Below, piece by piece: positions 8,454 to 17,274 of a stretch of DNA of 64,000 nucleotides; position 1 is the stretch's first letter, and each line of letters starts with the position of its first letter. This DNA comes from Paralcaligenes ureilyticus (lineage in GTDB: Bacteria; Pseudomonadota; Gammaproteobacteria; Burkholderiales; Burkholderiaceae_B), in contig NZ_SMAJ01000002.1 of assembly GCF_004346225.1 (NCBI RefSeq), positions 186,001 to 250,000 of the forward strand. The letters are read 5' to 3'. The translations under genes were made by a program, and so were the position numbers. The notes under the pieces were generated by a model. The model saw nothing but the letters and a program-made list of their open reading frames with translations, did not search any database and had not been told where the DNA came from.

Positions 8454-9670
8454 TATATGACTCCAATTTTTCTGAGATGTGTCAGATGATCTGGCTCCAG
8501 TCCCGCCAACTGGCTGAAGATTTCTTCGTTGTCGGCGCCCATTTTTTTTCCCGTCCAGCGTATGTCTCCCGGTGTGGCGCTTAACTTGGGAACAGGGGCT
8601 GGCATGCGCAACAAGCCGAGATCCGGATCCGGCACCGAGGAAATCGCCTGACGCGCAGCGTAATGTGCATTGTTGAAAATGGCCTCTATGTCCATGATTG
8701 GTCCCGCAACAACGCCATGTGTCTCAAAGGCCTGCAAGACGTCATTCAGAGTGCGCATTGCTATCCAATCGGCCACCTCTTTGTCTATTGCATCCCGATT
8801 TTTTACGCGTAGGGTCATGGTGGCATAACGGGGATCGTGTACCAGGTCTGGGCGGTTCATTGCCGCCAACAAATTCTCGAAGATACGCTGCGATCCGCAA
8901 CTGACTGCGACATGAGACGAGTCCACCGTGCGATAGACATTTCGCGGCACGTCCTCTTCCATCTGATTACCTAATAGCGGCTTTTTCTGATTGGTTTGGT
9001 CATAGCGCAGTGCGACGGATTCGACAATACGGAAGAGCGGCTCAAAAAGGCTGACATCGACCACCTGGCCTTCGCCTGTGCGCGTGCGGTGATGAAAAGC
9101 GGCCAGCGCGCCAAAGGCGCCAAAAATACCGGCCAGATAATCCCCCAAGGGAAACGCAGAAACCGCAGGGCCCATCTGCGGAAATCCGGAGAAGGAGGCT
9201 AGACCGCTAAATCCTTCGGCGATAGTCGCGTAGCCTCCCTGCTGGGAAAGTGGTCCGGTCTGGCCGTAGCCGCTGACCCGCACCCAGATAATGTGTGGAA
9301 ATTGCGCCGACAATTCGGTTGGCCCAAGGCCCCACCGCTCTAACGTTCCCGGTTTGAAATTTTCGATGACAATATCGGTGCTTGCCAGGAGCTTCAACAC
9401 AATTTCTCTCCCCTCCGCACGCGAAATGTCTAGTGTGACCAGATTCTTGTTGCGTGCCATGCTTTTCCACCACAGAGGTATATCCTCTTTATGTGGGGGC
9501 CATTCGCGTAACGCGTCCGGTTTGCCAGGCTTTTCCAATTTGATCACGGTAGCGCCGAAATCGGCGAGCATAGTCCCGACAAACGGCCCGGCCAGCATCG
9601 ATCCCAGTTCCAGGACCTTAATGTCCTTCAACGGGCCAGTAGCCTGTGCTGGAGTGGTGTTGCCTTGCAT
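8453..9670 (-). CDS. CaiB/BaiF-type (family III) CoA transferase
   Basis: A 405-residue family III CoA transferase, moving CoA between carboxylic acids in the cytoplasm. Signs are the N-terminal V-L-E-L-G-S-M-L-A-G-P-F segment, the ADFGATVIKLEKPG block, R-N-K-N-L-V-T-L-D, and the active-site Asp in P-L-G-D-Y-L-A-G. The ATG at 9670 is preceded by GGAAAGGAG at good spacing; an upstream in-frame ATG at 9712 lacks this. With the thiolase and OB-fold protein it suggests activation and breakdown of an imported acid, probably the cargo of the ABC transporter upstream on the same strand. Confidence 0.92.
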   Translation of the reverse strand: MQGNTTPAQATGPLKDIKVLELGSMLAGPFVGTMLADFGATVIKLEKPGKPDALREWPPHKEDIPLWWKSMARNKNLVTLDISRAEGREIVLKLLASTDIVIENFKPGTLERWGLGPTELSAQFPHIIWVRVSGYGQTGPLSQQGGYATIAEGFSGLASFSGFPQMGPAVSAFPLGDYLAGIFGAFGALAAFHHRTRTGEGQVVDVSLFEPLFRIVESVALRYDQTNQKKPLLGNQMEEDVPRNVYRTVDSSHVAVSCGSQRIFENLLAAMNRPDLVHDPRYATMTLRVKNRDAIDKEVADWIAMRTLNDVLQAFETHGVVAGPIMDIEAIFNNAHYAARQAISSVPDPDLGLLRMPAPVPKLSATPGDIRWTGKKMGADNEEIFSQLAGLEPDHLTHLRKIGVI

Positions 9671-9798
9671 ATCTGAGCTCCTTTCCTGTGAAAATAATTG
9701 GACGATATCCACCGTAGCGCGGCGATTTCGCGTGTTGATGAACCACTACCGGTATTGTTGGACGCACTCGTTCGAGCAACGTGAGCTTGTCGGTGCTG

Positions 9799-10599
9799 CT
9801 AGCCAGAATTGACTCTATCGATACCTATCACCCAGTCGATCACCAGCACTATCACAATCGCGACATAAATTGTCGAAGCGGACACTGCTGCGATCATCGG
9901 ATCAATGGAGTATTGGACATAGTTGAAGAGTTTGACTGGAAGAGGAAGCAGTGCGGCGGTCGAGTTGAAGATACTGAGTTCCACATTAACCCAGGAGATA
10001 ATCAGCCCAAAGAGTGCCCCGGCAATGACGCCTGATTTCACCAACGGAAAGGTCACCAGAAAGAACGTTTGAAAGCGGCTTGCTCCCAGATCCATGGCGG
10101 CCTGCTCAAGGCTGATATTAAAACCACTCAATGATGCGAGTGTGGTGCGTACGATATAAGGGATTACCAATATAGTGTGACCGATATACAGCGCAGTCCA
10201 CGTTCGAGCAATACCAATCTGCGAAGTAAACTGAAGCAAAGACGCTCCAATTACGATGGTAGGCAGTACTAGCGGAGATAAAAACAAGCCGGCAATGACG
10301 CTATTAATTTTCGCGTTGGTGCGCGCAAGCACTAGGGCGACGGGAACGCCCAATACCAGCGCAGTAACTGTGGCACTTAAAGACAGGCCCGCGCTCAGCA
10401 AAATGGAGTCTATATATGAGGAATCGAGCAAAAACTGTTGATACCACCGAAAAGTAAAGCCTTGCGGCGGGAACGCCAGATATGCGGTAGTGCTAAACGA
10501 AACGGCCACGATGACGAACAACGGCATGATCAGAAAAATCGCTGCCAATATGCAGAACCCGTGAAGAAACCAGCGGCCCGGCGCGATTGTTATGTTCAT
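9799..10599 (-). CDS. ABC transporter permease, PotC/PotI type
   Basis: A 266-residue inner-membrane permease with about six hydrophobic helices and the EAA loop (E-Q-A-A-M-D-L-G-A-S-R-F-Q-T-F) that contacts the ATPase. The ATG at 10599 overlaps the stop of the partner permease (ATGA) and is preceded by AAGGAA, which decides it over the upstream ATG at 10632. It is the second permease of a spermidine/putrescine-type importer (class PotABCD); the true substrate is probably a small organic compound fed to the neighbouring CoA enzymes. Confidence 0.9.
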   Translation of the reverse strand: MNITIAPGRWFLHGFCILAAIFLIMPLFVIVAVSFSTTAYLAFPPQGFTFRWYQQFLLDSSYIDSILLSAGLSLSATVTALVLGVPVALVLARTNAKINSVIAGLFLSPLVLPTIVIGASLLQFTSQIGIARTWTALYIGHTILVIPYIVRTTLASLSGFNISLEQAAMDLGASRFQTFFLVTFPLVKSGVIAGALFGLIISWVNVELSIFNSTAALLPLPVKLFNYVQYSIDPMIAAVSASTIYVAIVIVLVIDWVIGIDRVNSG

Positions 10600-11453
10600 G
10601 TCGCTATTCCTTGTTCCGGTTTGCGAGCGCATGGCTTGCCAGCCAGTCGGTACAAGGTGATCAACAACAACGTTGTAATCAGCAACGTGACAGACAGTGT
10701 GGCGCCGAAGCGGAAATCAAAAATTGAAGCGTACTGCTGAAAGATCAGCATCGACATCACCGTCTTTTTGCCGCCACTAAGAATACTAGGCGTCACATAA
10801 GCGCTCACGGTAAGGGTAAAGACAATGAGTGTGCCAGCCACGACGCCCGGAAGACTCAAAGGAAATGTGACTTTAGTGAAGGTCGTCAGCCAGTTCGCGC
10901 CCAGGTCGCGCGCTGCGACTTCCAGAGTCGTGTCGATATTTTGCAGGACTGCGGTGATAGTCAAGACCATGAATGGGGTCATGATGTAGGTCATACCGAT
11001 GATAATGCTCAACTCATTGCTTAACAGTTGCAACGGCTGGTCTATCAGACCGGTTGCCAGAAGGGTGTCGTTGACCAGGCCGCGCCTGCCGAGCAATATC
11101 ATCCAACCGAAAGAACGTACGATATTGCTGGTGAACAAGGGAGTAATGACAATAATGTATAGCAATCGACGCAGCCAGCGGCTTGTGACTATCCTGGTCA
11201 TGTAGTAGGCGAGGGGATAGCCGATCAGAAAAGAAGCGACAGTGACCCACAGCGCAATCTTGAATGTGAACCACAAGGTTTCCAAATAAAACCAACTAGA
11301 GAACAGTTTTACATACTGGCTCATGCCCCAGGCACCGCCAGAGGTATGTAAACTTTCCAAGACAACTACGCCGAACGGCACGGCAAAAAAAGCCAAGATA
11401 AATAGCACCGGCGCGGCCAGTAGCATCAATGCCAAGCGACGGTCAATATTCAT
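10596..11453 (-). CDS. ABC transporter permease, PotB/PotH type
   Basis: A 285-residue permease with the N-terminal membrane anchor typical of PotB (L-A-L-M-L-L-A-A-P-V-L-F-I-L-A-F-F) and the EAA motif E-V-A-A-R-D-L-G-A-N-W near residue 185. It starts 6 bp after the DUF4387 gene and ends overlapping the second permease. It forms the transmembrane channel of the importer with that partner. Confidence 0.9.
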   Translation of the reverse strand: MNIDRRLALMLLAAPVLFILAFFAVPFGVVVLESLHTSGGAWGMSQYVKLFSSWFYLETLWFTFKIALWVTVASFLIGYPLAYYMTRIVTSRWLRRLLYIIVITPLFTSNIVRSFGWMILLGRRGLVNDTLLATGLIDQPLQLLSNELSIIIGMTYIMTPFMVLTITAVLQNIDTTLEVAARDLGANWLTTFTKVTFPLSLPGVVAGTLIVFTLTVSAYVTPSILSGGKKTVMSMLIFQQYASIFDFRFGATLSVTLLITTLLLITLYRLAGKPCARKPEQGIAT

Positions 11454-11459
11454 GGCTTT

Positions 11460-11789
11460 CTACGCCTTTTTCAAGCTGACTTGAAAGTCCAAAAGTGGCG
11501 CATGTTGTTGGCACCCGTACATATCGCTTTCGCCTATGCTGCCTTGCGCTCGTGGCCGACGTAGTGTCAGCTTGATCGCCTGCCCGCGCGGCACGGCAAA
11601 GATAGACGTGACAACATCTGGCGAAACGCCAAACAGGCTGGCAACCTTTTCACGCGTAAAGTCGCCGCCTTCCCACACTTGCCGATACGCTTCATAGGTG
11701 CTGAAAAGGACATCGAAAGTCAGTAAAAAAGGCCCCGCATTTTTGCTGCGTATCACCGTAGCAATGGACGACAGTTTGGTAGTTTCCAT
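11460..11789 (-). CDS. DUF4387 domain protein
   Basis: A 109-residue soluble protein covering the whole DUF4387 domain: the V-I-R-S-K-N-A-G-P-F-x-L-T-F-D start, the F-G-V-S-P-D-V-V region and the Y-G-C-Q-Q-H-A-P-L-L-D end are the conserved blocks. It begins 4 bp after the AtuA-like gene. DUF4387 is almost always a partner of AtuA-like (DUF1446) proteins, either adjacent or fused; the joint activity is not established. Its position inside an ABC transporter operon ties the pair to the imported compound. Confidence 0.88.
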   Translation of the reverse strand: METTKLSSIATVIRSKNAGPFLLTFDVLFSTYEAYRQVWEGGDFTREKVASLFGVSPDVVTSIFAVPRGQAIKLTLRRPRAQGSIGESDMYGCQQHAPLLDFQVSLKKA

Positions 11790-11793
11790 TAGC

Positions 11794-13140
11794 TCAGACC
11801 TCTTCGAAGTGAGTTTTGAAGTTCTCCGTCGCTGACTTGACCTTCATCAGGTGGTAGACGGAAAACGCATAGACCGGCCCGGCATCAATTTCAGACGGCG
11901 AATAGGGGAAGGCGAGATTTCCGGCCGTATTGAATTGGCCCGGAAAACTGCAATGCAGCAGGGTGCCGCTCAAGAAGTGGACGGCTGCGTGCGCGGCCTC
12001 CTGATTCTGATCCACGGCTTCAATCAAAAGGCCAAGTTCTTTGCCTAATGAAGCTGGCTCTGGCTCCAGCTCTCGCATGACGCCATCACGCCCGTAAACG
12101 TGAAACTCGATTTTCAATGTGGGAGAATCGAAATAACTCAGCGCCTGTGCTTTGGCATCAGCCAGTAAACTGTCGATGCAGGCAATCATGCTCGGGCAGC
12201 GGATCCCTGCAATGCATATGGAGCGATACCCTACGACAGACGCACCTTCCAGTTTCACCCAGTAATCATCTGTGCCAATAAACTTTGAGCCGCCAACACG
12301 TACTTCTCTTTCGGAAACTTGATCGAAGGTGCAATGCAAAAGGTCTAGCTCATGGCCTGGGCCAGCTTGACGAAACGGGTTTTCACGCTCATACAAAGTA
12401 TGTGCCGCTACAGAGATCAGTGACGCGCGCCTTTGTTCGCTGCCGGGCTCGAGGACGAAACCCGACTCGTCGATCGTACCAAGCATTACGTCGGCCCCGT
12501 GGGGTTCGGCTGAAAATGCACCGCACTCCAGGATCTTGCCCATATGGATGGCGAGACCGGGGTCGGCCCCTTTCCAGATCGGGTATGCGGCGATAACGCA
12601 GTCGTCGCAAGAGCGCCCGGCGATAATCACATCGGCACCATGCGCTAGAGCGTCGACAATGGGTTCATGTCCCATTTGAGCCACAATGGCGGAACTATCC
12701 AGGGCAGAGGCGGCACTCAATTCAAATCCTGCTTCAAAGTCACGCACTTCGCCACGCTCGATAGCACCGCTGACTGTCTGGCCGGGGATGTCTGAATAAA
12801 TCCAGGCTAATCGGAAACTCAGGTGACACTCTTGCGCGACCTCCCGAACTAACTCGACCGTAATGTCCACATGCCGGCGTGCGCCCGCACCGCCAGCACT
12901 ACCTACAATAAGCGGGATGTCTGCCCCGCGGGCTGCCTGGATCAGTAGCTTCAATTCACGCTTGATCCCAAAATTTGAAACCAAAGTCTCACCGGAACCC
13001 AGATAGTGAGGGCCAGGATCGGTAGAGCCTGCGTCGACGGCAATAACATCCGGGCCCCAGTCCATGCCCCGCTTGAGTGCCTCGATGCCGAACCCATAGC
13101 CCAATGTGCAGGTAGGTGTCAGGACTTTGATTTGTGGCAT
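11794..13140 (-). CDS. AtuA-like (DUF1446) acyclic terpene utilisation-family protein
   Basis: A 448-residue protein of the AtuA-like family, named after a Pseudomonas citronellol/geraniol utilisation gene whose biochemical step is unknown. Conserved marks are the D-A-G-S-T-D-P-G-P-H-Y-L-G-S-G block near residues 35-50, the GSAGGAGA segment and A-G-R-S-C-D-D. The ATG at 13140 has AAAGGAA before it; the frame extends to 13212, but that part overlaps the ATPase gene. It is followed at once by DUF4387. The name does not prove terpene substrates: many members lie in organic-acid loci. Confidence 0.88.
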   Translation of the reverse strand: MPQIKVLTPTCTLGYGFGIEALKRGMDWGPDVIAVDAGSTDPGPHYLGSGETLVSNFGIKRELKLLIQAARGADIPLIVGSAGGAGARRHVDITVELVREVAQECHLSFRLAWIYSDIPGQTVSGAIERGEVRDFEAGFELSAASALDSSAIVAQMGHEPIVDALAHGADVIIAGRSCDDCVIAAYPIWKGADPGLAIHMGKILECGAFSAEPHGADVMLGTIDESGFVLEPGSEQRRASLISVAAHTLYERENPFRQAGPGHELDLLHCTFDQVSEREVRVGGSKFIGTDDYWVKLEGASVVGYRSICIAGIRCPSMIACIDSLLADAKAQALSYFDSPTLKIEFHVYGRDGVMRELEPEPASLGKELGLLIEAVDQNQEAAHAAVHFLSGTLLHCSFPGQFNTAGNLAFPYSPSEIDAGPVYAFSVYHLMKVKSATENFKTHFEEV

Positions 13141-13153
13141 TATTATTCCTTTA

Positions 13154-14227
13154 CTAATGAGAAAGTATTCGCGCGTCTTCATGTCGCCAACATATGTTGA
13201 CCCGCTCGCCAAGTGTCAGCGGCCGAACTAATTGGGAGGTATTCTGCGTGATGACAATCTCATCGTCGATATCACAGCAAAGATAAATCCGACTAATGGG
13301 GCCCGCATAGATAATTTCACGCACCTGGCCCGACGTAGTGACATAACCAGGTCTGGCCTCCTCGCTATTCAGGCAAAGGCATTCTGGGCGCAGCATCATG
13401 GTGGCCTTGGACGGACCCGAACTGGGCAACGAATACGGCAGCGATATGTCGGACTTCGCAGAACGCAAGTTTCCCTGAGCATCGACAAGACAATCGATCA
13501 AGTTAGCTTCACCAACGAAACCTGCCACGAATCGGCTGACAGGATTGGCGTAGATTTCTTCGCCCGTCCCGACTTGCTCGATACGACCGTTAGACATGAC
13601 AGCAATCCGATTCGCCATAACCAATGCTTCTTCTTGGTCATGGGTGACGATGATGAAAGTAATGCCCAACCGCTCCTGTAGGCGCTTGAGCTCGATTTGC
13701 ATGCGCTTGCGTAGCTTCAAATCCAACGCCGCCATAGGCTCGTCGAGCAGCAGAACTTTTGGCTCGTTGATAATGGCACGTGCCAGTGCGACACGTTGTT
13801 GTTGCCCACCCGACAGTTCAGACGGATAACGCTCAGCCATGGCTTCCATACCCACCAGGCTTAGCGACTCCTGCACCCTATTAGCGATTTCCTTCTTGAC
13901 GGCGCCGTGGCGCCGTGGTCCAAAGGCGACGTTCTCGTGCACCGTTAGATGTGGGAATAGGGCGTAATTCTGAAACACGGTATTGACTGGTCGACGATTG
14001 GGCGGATCGTTTAATACGGATCGGCCATCTATCGTCAAGGAACCGTGGGTAGGCTGCAGAAAACCACCGATCGCTCCCAATAGAGATGTCTTTCCACAAC
14101 CGCTCGGGCCCAACAAGGCAAGGAATTCACCTTCGTATACCGTGAGCGAAACCCTGTCCAAGACGGTCAGTTCACCGTAGCGCTTGACGATGTTATCAAG
14201 TTTGATCAGTTCGCGATTGACGGCCAT
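13154..14227 (-). CDS. ABC transporter ATP-binding protein, PotA type
   Basis: A 357-residue ATPase. Walker A (GPSGCGKTS) is near residues 40-48, the signature L-S-G-G-Q-Q-Q-R-V-A near 140, Walker B V-L-L-L-D-E-P-M near 160, and the H-loop V-T-H-D-Q-E-E follows. The last ~100 residues form the TOBE domain typical of PotA/FbpC. It lies between the receptor gene (27 bp gap) and the AtuA-like gene (13 bp gap), so an AtuA/DUF4387 pair has been placed between ATPase and permeases. Confidence 0.93.
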   Translation of the reverse strand: MAVNRELIKLDNIVKRYGELTVLDRVSLTVYEGEFLALLGPSGCGKTSLLGAIGGFLQPTHGSLTIDGRSVLNDPPNRRPVNTVFQNYALFPHLTVHENVAFGPRRHGAVKKEIANRVQESLSLVGMEAMAERYPSELSGGQQQRVALARAIINEPKVLLLDEPMAALDLKLRKRMQIELKRLQERLGITFIIVTHDQEEALVMANRIAVMSNGRIEQVGTGEEIYANPVSRFVAGFVGEANLIDCLVDAQGNLRSAKSDISLPYSLPSSGPSKATMMLRPECLCLNSEEARPGYVTTSGQVREIIYAGPISRIYLCCDIDDEIVITQNTSQLVRPLTLGERVNICWRHEDARILSH

Positions 14228-14254
14228 GGCTTGGGTCTCGTTGTTGAACGTTGT

Positions 14255-15298
14255 TTATCTGGCCAGCGTCTTGTTCCATTGATCGTTAATGGCGCTGCGT
14301 TTGGCATTGACGTTCTGCCAGTCAGTGATCACCAAGTTCTTTATCGATCCGGACGCACCCCATGGCATGCGTTTTTGTGCTTCTACGCTCAGGCTAACTC
14401 CGGACGTCGCCGGTCCGATATACAAACGATTGCTCATGCAGGCCGCCTGTTTCGGCGCAATCGCAAAGTTTATGAAATCCTGGGCTGCCTTTAGATGCTT
14501 AGTGCCTTTGACGAGGTGTAATCGTATGTCTCCACCAAGTGCACCTTCTTTAGGCACCACATAGGCTATGGGTAAGCCCTTGTCCGTCATGGCCCACGCG
14601 GACGAGGCATAGTGCGCGCCAATAATGACTTCGCTTGCCTGAAAGCTGTTGGTAGCATTTCCAGCAGACGGGAAATAGCTAAAAACATTGAGCTTCTTCA
14701 GTTTGTCAAAACCTGGTTTAAAGTCGGCCGAAGTACCACCCTGCATTTTATTGACCGCATACAGGAGTGGAATTCCCATGGAATTGTCCGGGCTGGGGAT
14801 GGTAACCAAGCCTGCATATTTTGGATTCCATAGATCTTCCCACGACGTTGGAGCTACCTGGACTGTCTTTGTGTTGTAAACCAAGCCTAGGGCATAGAAG
14901 CCAGTACTCACAGCATAGATGCTGCCATTGGGAAGCTTATATAGCCCTTCTGGAATTACTTTGCTCAGATTTGGGATCTGTGCCGGCTCCAGTGAATCGA
15001 GAACGCCGGCGGCGGCGGCCAACTCTGATACGCCACCATCTATCCAGGCTACGTCGATTGAGGGGCTACCAGCCTGTTGTTTGAGCTTTGCCAGCGTTAC
15101 TCCGGCGACGCCGGGATCCGGAACGACTCCATTACCAGTCGCTTTGGTATAGGGCTGTGTAATGCAATCGCGTATAGCGTCCCCCCATTCACCACCATAA
15201 GTCGCTACGGTAATCGTAGCTGCATGGCTTAAAGTTGTTCCGCCTACAGTTAACGCGACAATGGATGCGCTAAAGGCAATGCGCTGCTTTATTTTCAT
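14255..15298 (-). CDS. ABC transporter periplasmic binding protein, PotD/PotF-like
   Basis: A 347-residue extracellular solute-binding protein (family 1, polyamine-type branch). A Sec signal occupies about the first 26 residues, with cleavage near LSHAATITV. The mature start T-I-T-V-A-T-Y-G-G-E-W-G is typical, as is the W-E-D-L-W-N-P-K-Y-A-G segment. First gene of the minus-strand operon, divergent from a LysR gene. Polyamine-type receptors in Burkholderiales often bind other small molecules, so the ligand is open. Confidence 0.9.
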   Translation of the reverse strand: MKIKQRIAFSASIVALTVGGTTLSHAATITVATYGGEWGDAIRDCITQPYTKATGNGVVPDPGVAGVTLAKLKQQAGSPSIDVAWIDGGVSELAAAAGVLDSLEPAQIPNLSKVIPEGLYKLPNGSIYAVSTGFYALGLVYNTKTVQVAPTSWEDLWNPKYAGLVTIPSPDNSMGIPLLYAVNKMQGGTSADFKPGFDKLKKLNVFSYFPSAGNATNSFQASEVIIGAHYASSAWAMTDKGLPIAYVVPKEGALGGDIRLHLVKGTKHLKAAQDFINFAIAPKQAACMSNRLYIGPATSGVSLSVEAQKRMPWGASGSIKNLVITDWQNVNAKRSAINDQWNKTLAR

Positions 15299-15357
15299 GA
15301 TGTCTCGCTCCTTTGAACTTCGTTTGTATGGGTAGGTTTTTTCGTCCCTACTTTTGT

Positions 15358-15373
15358 TGATTGAATTAAATCA
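15358..15373. promoter_or_regulatory. Small dyad, candidate LysR-regulator site
   Basis: TGATT-GAATTA-AATCA lies about midway between the divergent receptor gene and the LysR gene. LysR-type regulators usually bind an AT-rich interrupted dyad of about this size in such a position. The arms are short, so this is tentative. Confidence 0.35.
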
Positions 15374-15427
15374 GAACGCTCCCTATACTTCAATTGAGAA
15401 TACTTTGGTCTTTCATTCTGTGAGGTT

Positions 15428-16369
15428 ATGATGTGGCAAATTCGGCAGATTGAAGCATTTCAGGCTGTCATGCTAAACGGCAGCATCACGCGTGCCGCAA
15501 CTACGCTGCATGTTTCCCAGCCAGCAATCAGCAAGCTGATCGCGGAATTGGAGCGTAAGTGCGGGTTCAAGCTATTTCAGCGCCAAGGAAATCGCTTGAC
15601 GGTAACAGCAGAAGGGCAGTTGCTTTATAACGAAGTACAACGAATGATGGTCAGTTCCGAGAATATTCAGCTGAAAGTACGGGAAATACGTGAGCAGCGT
15701 TTTGGCACTTTAAATATAGCGGCGTTTCCTGCACTATCCACACGCCTATTGCCTGGAATCATCACTCGGTTCGTAAGCGAACGCCCGAATGTGCGTCCTT
15801 TGTTGACCAGCAGCAGTTCGCGGTTCTTGAACGAGTGGGTGGCTGCTCAGCGCAGTGACTTAGGCATTGGCTTGCTTGCCAAAGGTCGGCCCGATATACG
15901 GTTGGTGAAAATGATGCAGGTCGAAGGTGTTTGCGCTCTTCCGCCAGGCCATTTCCTGCAGGCGAAAGAAATAATTACGCCCAGCGACTTTGATGAGCAG
16001 CCATTTATTGCCTTGACCACAGAGGACCGCACACAGTTTTTAGTGGAAGAGTTTTTTCGCGGACGGGAACGCAACCGCACGATCGTGGCAGAGGCGCAAA
16101 TGTCTGAGGCGGCTTGTCAGTTCGTCGTTGAGAGGGCAGGCATATCTATTGTCGATCCGTTTAGTGCCATGGGATTTTCTCCTGATGAGCTTATCACCAA
16201 GAAAATTGACCCTCCAGTGTTATTCGATATGTGGCTCATTTTCCCGACATTTCAACCAATATCACTGATGACTCGTTCGTTCACTGCGTTCTTTAACACT
16301 GAAATACAGCGAGAACTGACAAAGCGCCAAATGATCTTTATCCCTTATGACTACGACATTCCCGATTAG
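15428..16369 (+). CDS. LysR-family transcriptional regulator
   Basis: A 313-residue regulator with the standard layout: winged helix-turn-helix in residues about 1-62 (A-F-Q-A-V-M-L-N-G-S-I-T-R-A-A ... S-Q-P-A-I-S-K-L-I-A-E-L-E) and a periplasmic-binding-type effector domain from about 90 to 300. Two adjacent ATG codons (15428 and 15431) could serve. It diverges from the ABC/AtuA operon and probably activates it in response to the transported compound. It is the last gene before the metal-resistance block. Confidence 0.92.
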   Translation: MMWQIRQIEAFQAVMLNGSITRAATTLHVSQPAISKLIAELERKCGFKLFQRQGNRLTVTAEGQLLYNEVQRMMVSSENIQLKVREIREQRFGTLNIAAFPALSTRLLPGIITRFVSERPNVRPLLTSSSSRFLNEWVAAQRSDLGIGLLAKGRPDIRLVKMMQVEGVCALPPGHFLQAKEIITPSDFDEQPFIALTTEDRTQFLVEEFFRGRERNRTIVAEAQMSEAACQFVVERAGISIVDPFSAMGFSPDELITKKIDPPVLFDMWLIFPTFQPISLMTRSFTAFFNTEIQRELTKRQMIFIPYDYDIPD

Positions 16370-16619
16370 TCAAAGAACCGATCATAAGGATGAACAATAC
16401 ACCGTTTGGTGCATCTGCTGGCAGGAACGGACACGATGCGACAATTTTAGCGGGTTAATCTCGTGCAGCTCGCCGAACTAAATTGACGAATTTTACGATA
16501 TAAAATAGATTATTTTCATTAAGTTATGGGTGAATATTAATGTTAATTATTAATTTATTTGCCAAATTTAATCCCATTTCCCATAGACAAATTCGGCCAC
16601 TAGGGCGCCCCGCGAACGG

Positions 16620-16838
16620 TCAATGCGAACACGATCTGCCGTGCTCTTGAACCGGCGGGCATGGCACGGAACCGTAAGAGCAATACACACAGCAATCGCC
16701 GGGTTTTGGCCGTAGCACGGTGTGGCATTGCTCGCACTCGTATAGCCACTGGCAGGCGTCGGTCGGCATGGTTTCTGTTTTGGCATGCCCGCATTCAGGA
16801 CAGGTCAGCGTTGACTGCGTAGAAATTTTTAATGGCAT
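16620..16838 (-). CDS. GDCCVxC-domain small protein
   Basis: A 72-residue Cys-rich protein. It has two N-terminal CxxC pairs (C-P-E-C near residue 13 and C-E-Q-C near 35) that look like a zinc ribbon, and the diagnostic G-D-C-C-V-Y-C-S-Y-G-S-V-P-C-P-P segment at residues 48-62. Members of this small family, some of them selenoproteins, occur widely in heavy-metal resistance islands; their activity is not known. Here it marks the left end of the metal block. Longer overlapping frames on the same strand are less plausible. Confidence 0.82.
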   Translation of the reverse strand: MPLKISTQSTLTCPECGHAKTETMPTDACQWLYECEQCHTVLRPKPGDCCVYCSYGSVPCPPVQEHGRSCSH

Positions 16839-16923
16839 GGCGTAAGCTCATCTCGGTGCCTAAGTATAAAGTCCAGCAGTGGAGACAACATTAAATCGCC
16901 CCTCTATCTCGATTTAAAATACG

Positions 16924-16939
16924 CATAATGTGTATTATG
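16924..16939. promoter_or_regulatory. Perfect inverted repeat near GDCCVxC promoter
   Basis: CATAAT-GTGT-ATTATG is a perfect dyad about 85 bp upstream of the minus-strand GDCCVxC gene in an AT-rich stretch. Size and composition would suit an operator of a small metal-responsive repressor such as an ArsR-family protein, but no such gene is adjacent. Confidence 0.4.
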
Positions 16940-16954
16940 TAAAGTTAATAAAAC

Positions 16955-17079
16955 ACCCGCACCTATGGCTATATCTGCGCCAGGCTTCGTCGCAGTGGGT
17001 GCCATCCCCGCCCTGTTCTTCCCGCCGCCGCCGGGGTGCGTCATTGATGCCATCGCCTGCCATGGCGACGAACTTAGTC
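16955..17079 (-). pseudogene. Relic of a heavy-metal P-type ATPase (hinge motif region)
   Basis: Read on the minus strand, 17079-17034 encodes [14 protein letters not shown], the hinge motif of P1B-type ATPases. After a frame change and about 30 extra bases, 16981-16955 encodes A-D-I-A-I-G-A-G, matching the next family block ([10 protein letters not shown]). The matching 38-bp core agrees at about 34 positions with the same place in the intact copper ATPase gene of this window (near 52110-52150). No longer homology could be followed on either side, so this is a small, frame-broken remnant. Confidence 0.6.
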
Positions 17080-17274
17080 GATGACGATAAAGGCTGCTGT
17101 TGTTTATGCTTGGAGCTACCGGCTGTACCGGGAAATATGCATTGTCAAACGCGGATCGCCGTGCAAAGCCGCTATACTGCAATCGATGGCTCCGCGATTT
17201 TCCCACGATTCACTACCTCGCCTGTTAGCATGCCCGTTGCGTCAACTGCACCCATTCAATTCGAGTATCGTTCA

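Larger units (their letters stand above)
16839..17274. other. 436-bp intergenic region between GDCCVxC gene and response regulator
   Basis: It holds the AT-rich promoter side of the GDCCVxC gene, a perfect 16-bp dyad (16924-16939) and the decayed P-type ATPase fragment described separately. Although one frame runs open from 16930 into the response regulator, the part before 17275 shows no family resemblance and reads antisense through the ATPase relic, so I do not count it as coding. Confidence 0.5.

Noticed and set aside
16930..17274. N-terminal extension of the response regulator (115 extra residues)
   Set aside because: The receiver domain begins at 17275; the extension has no family resemblance and reads antisense through the P-type ATPase relic.
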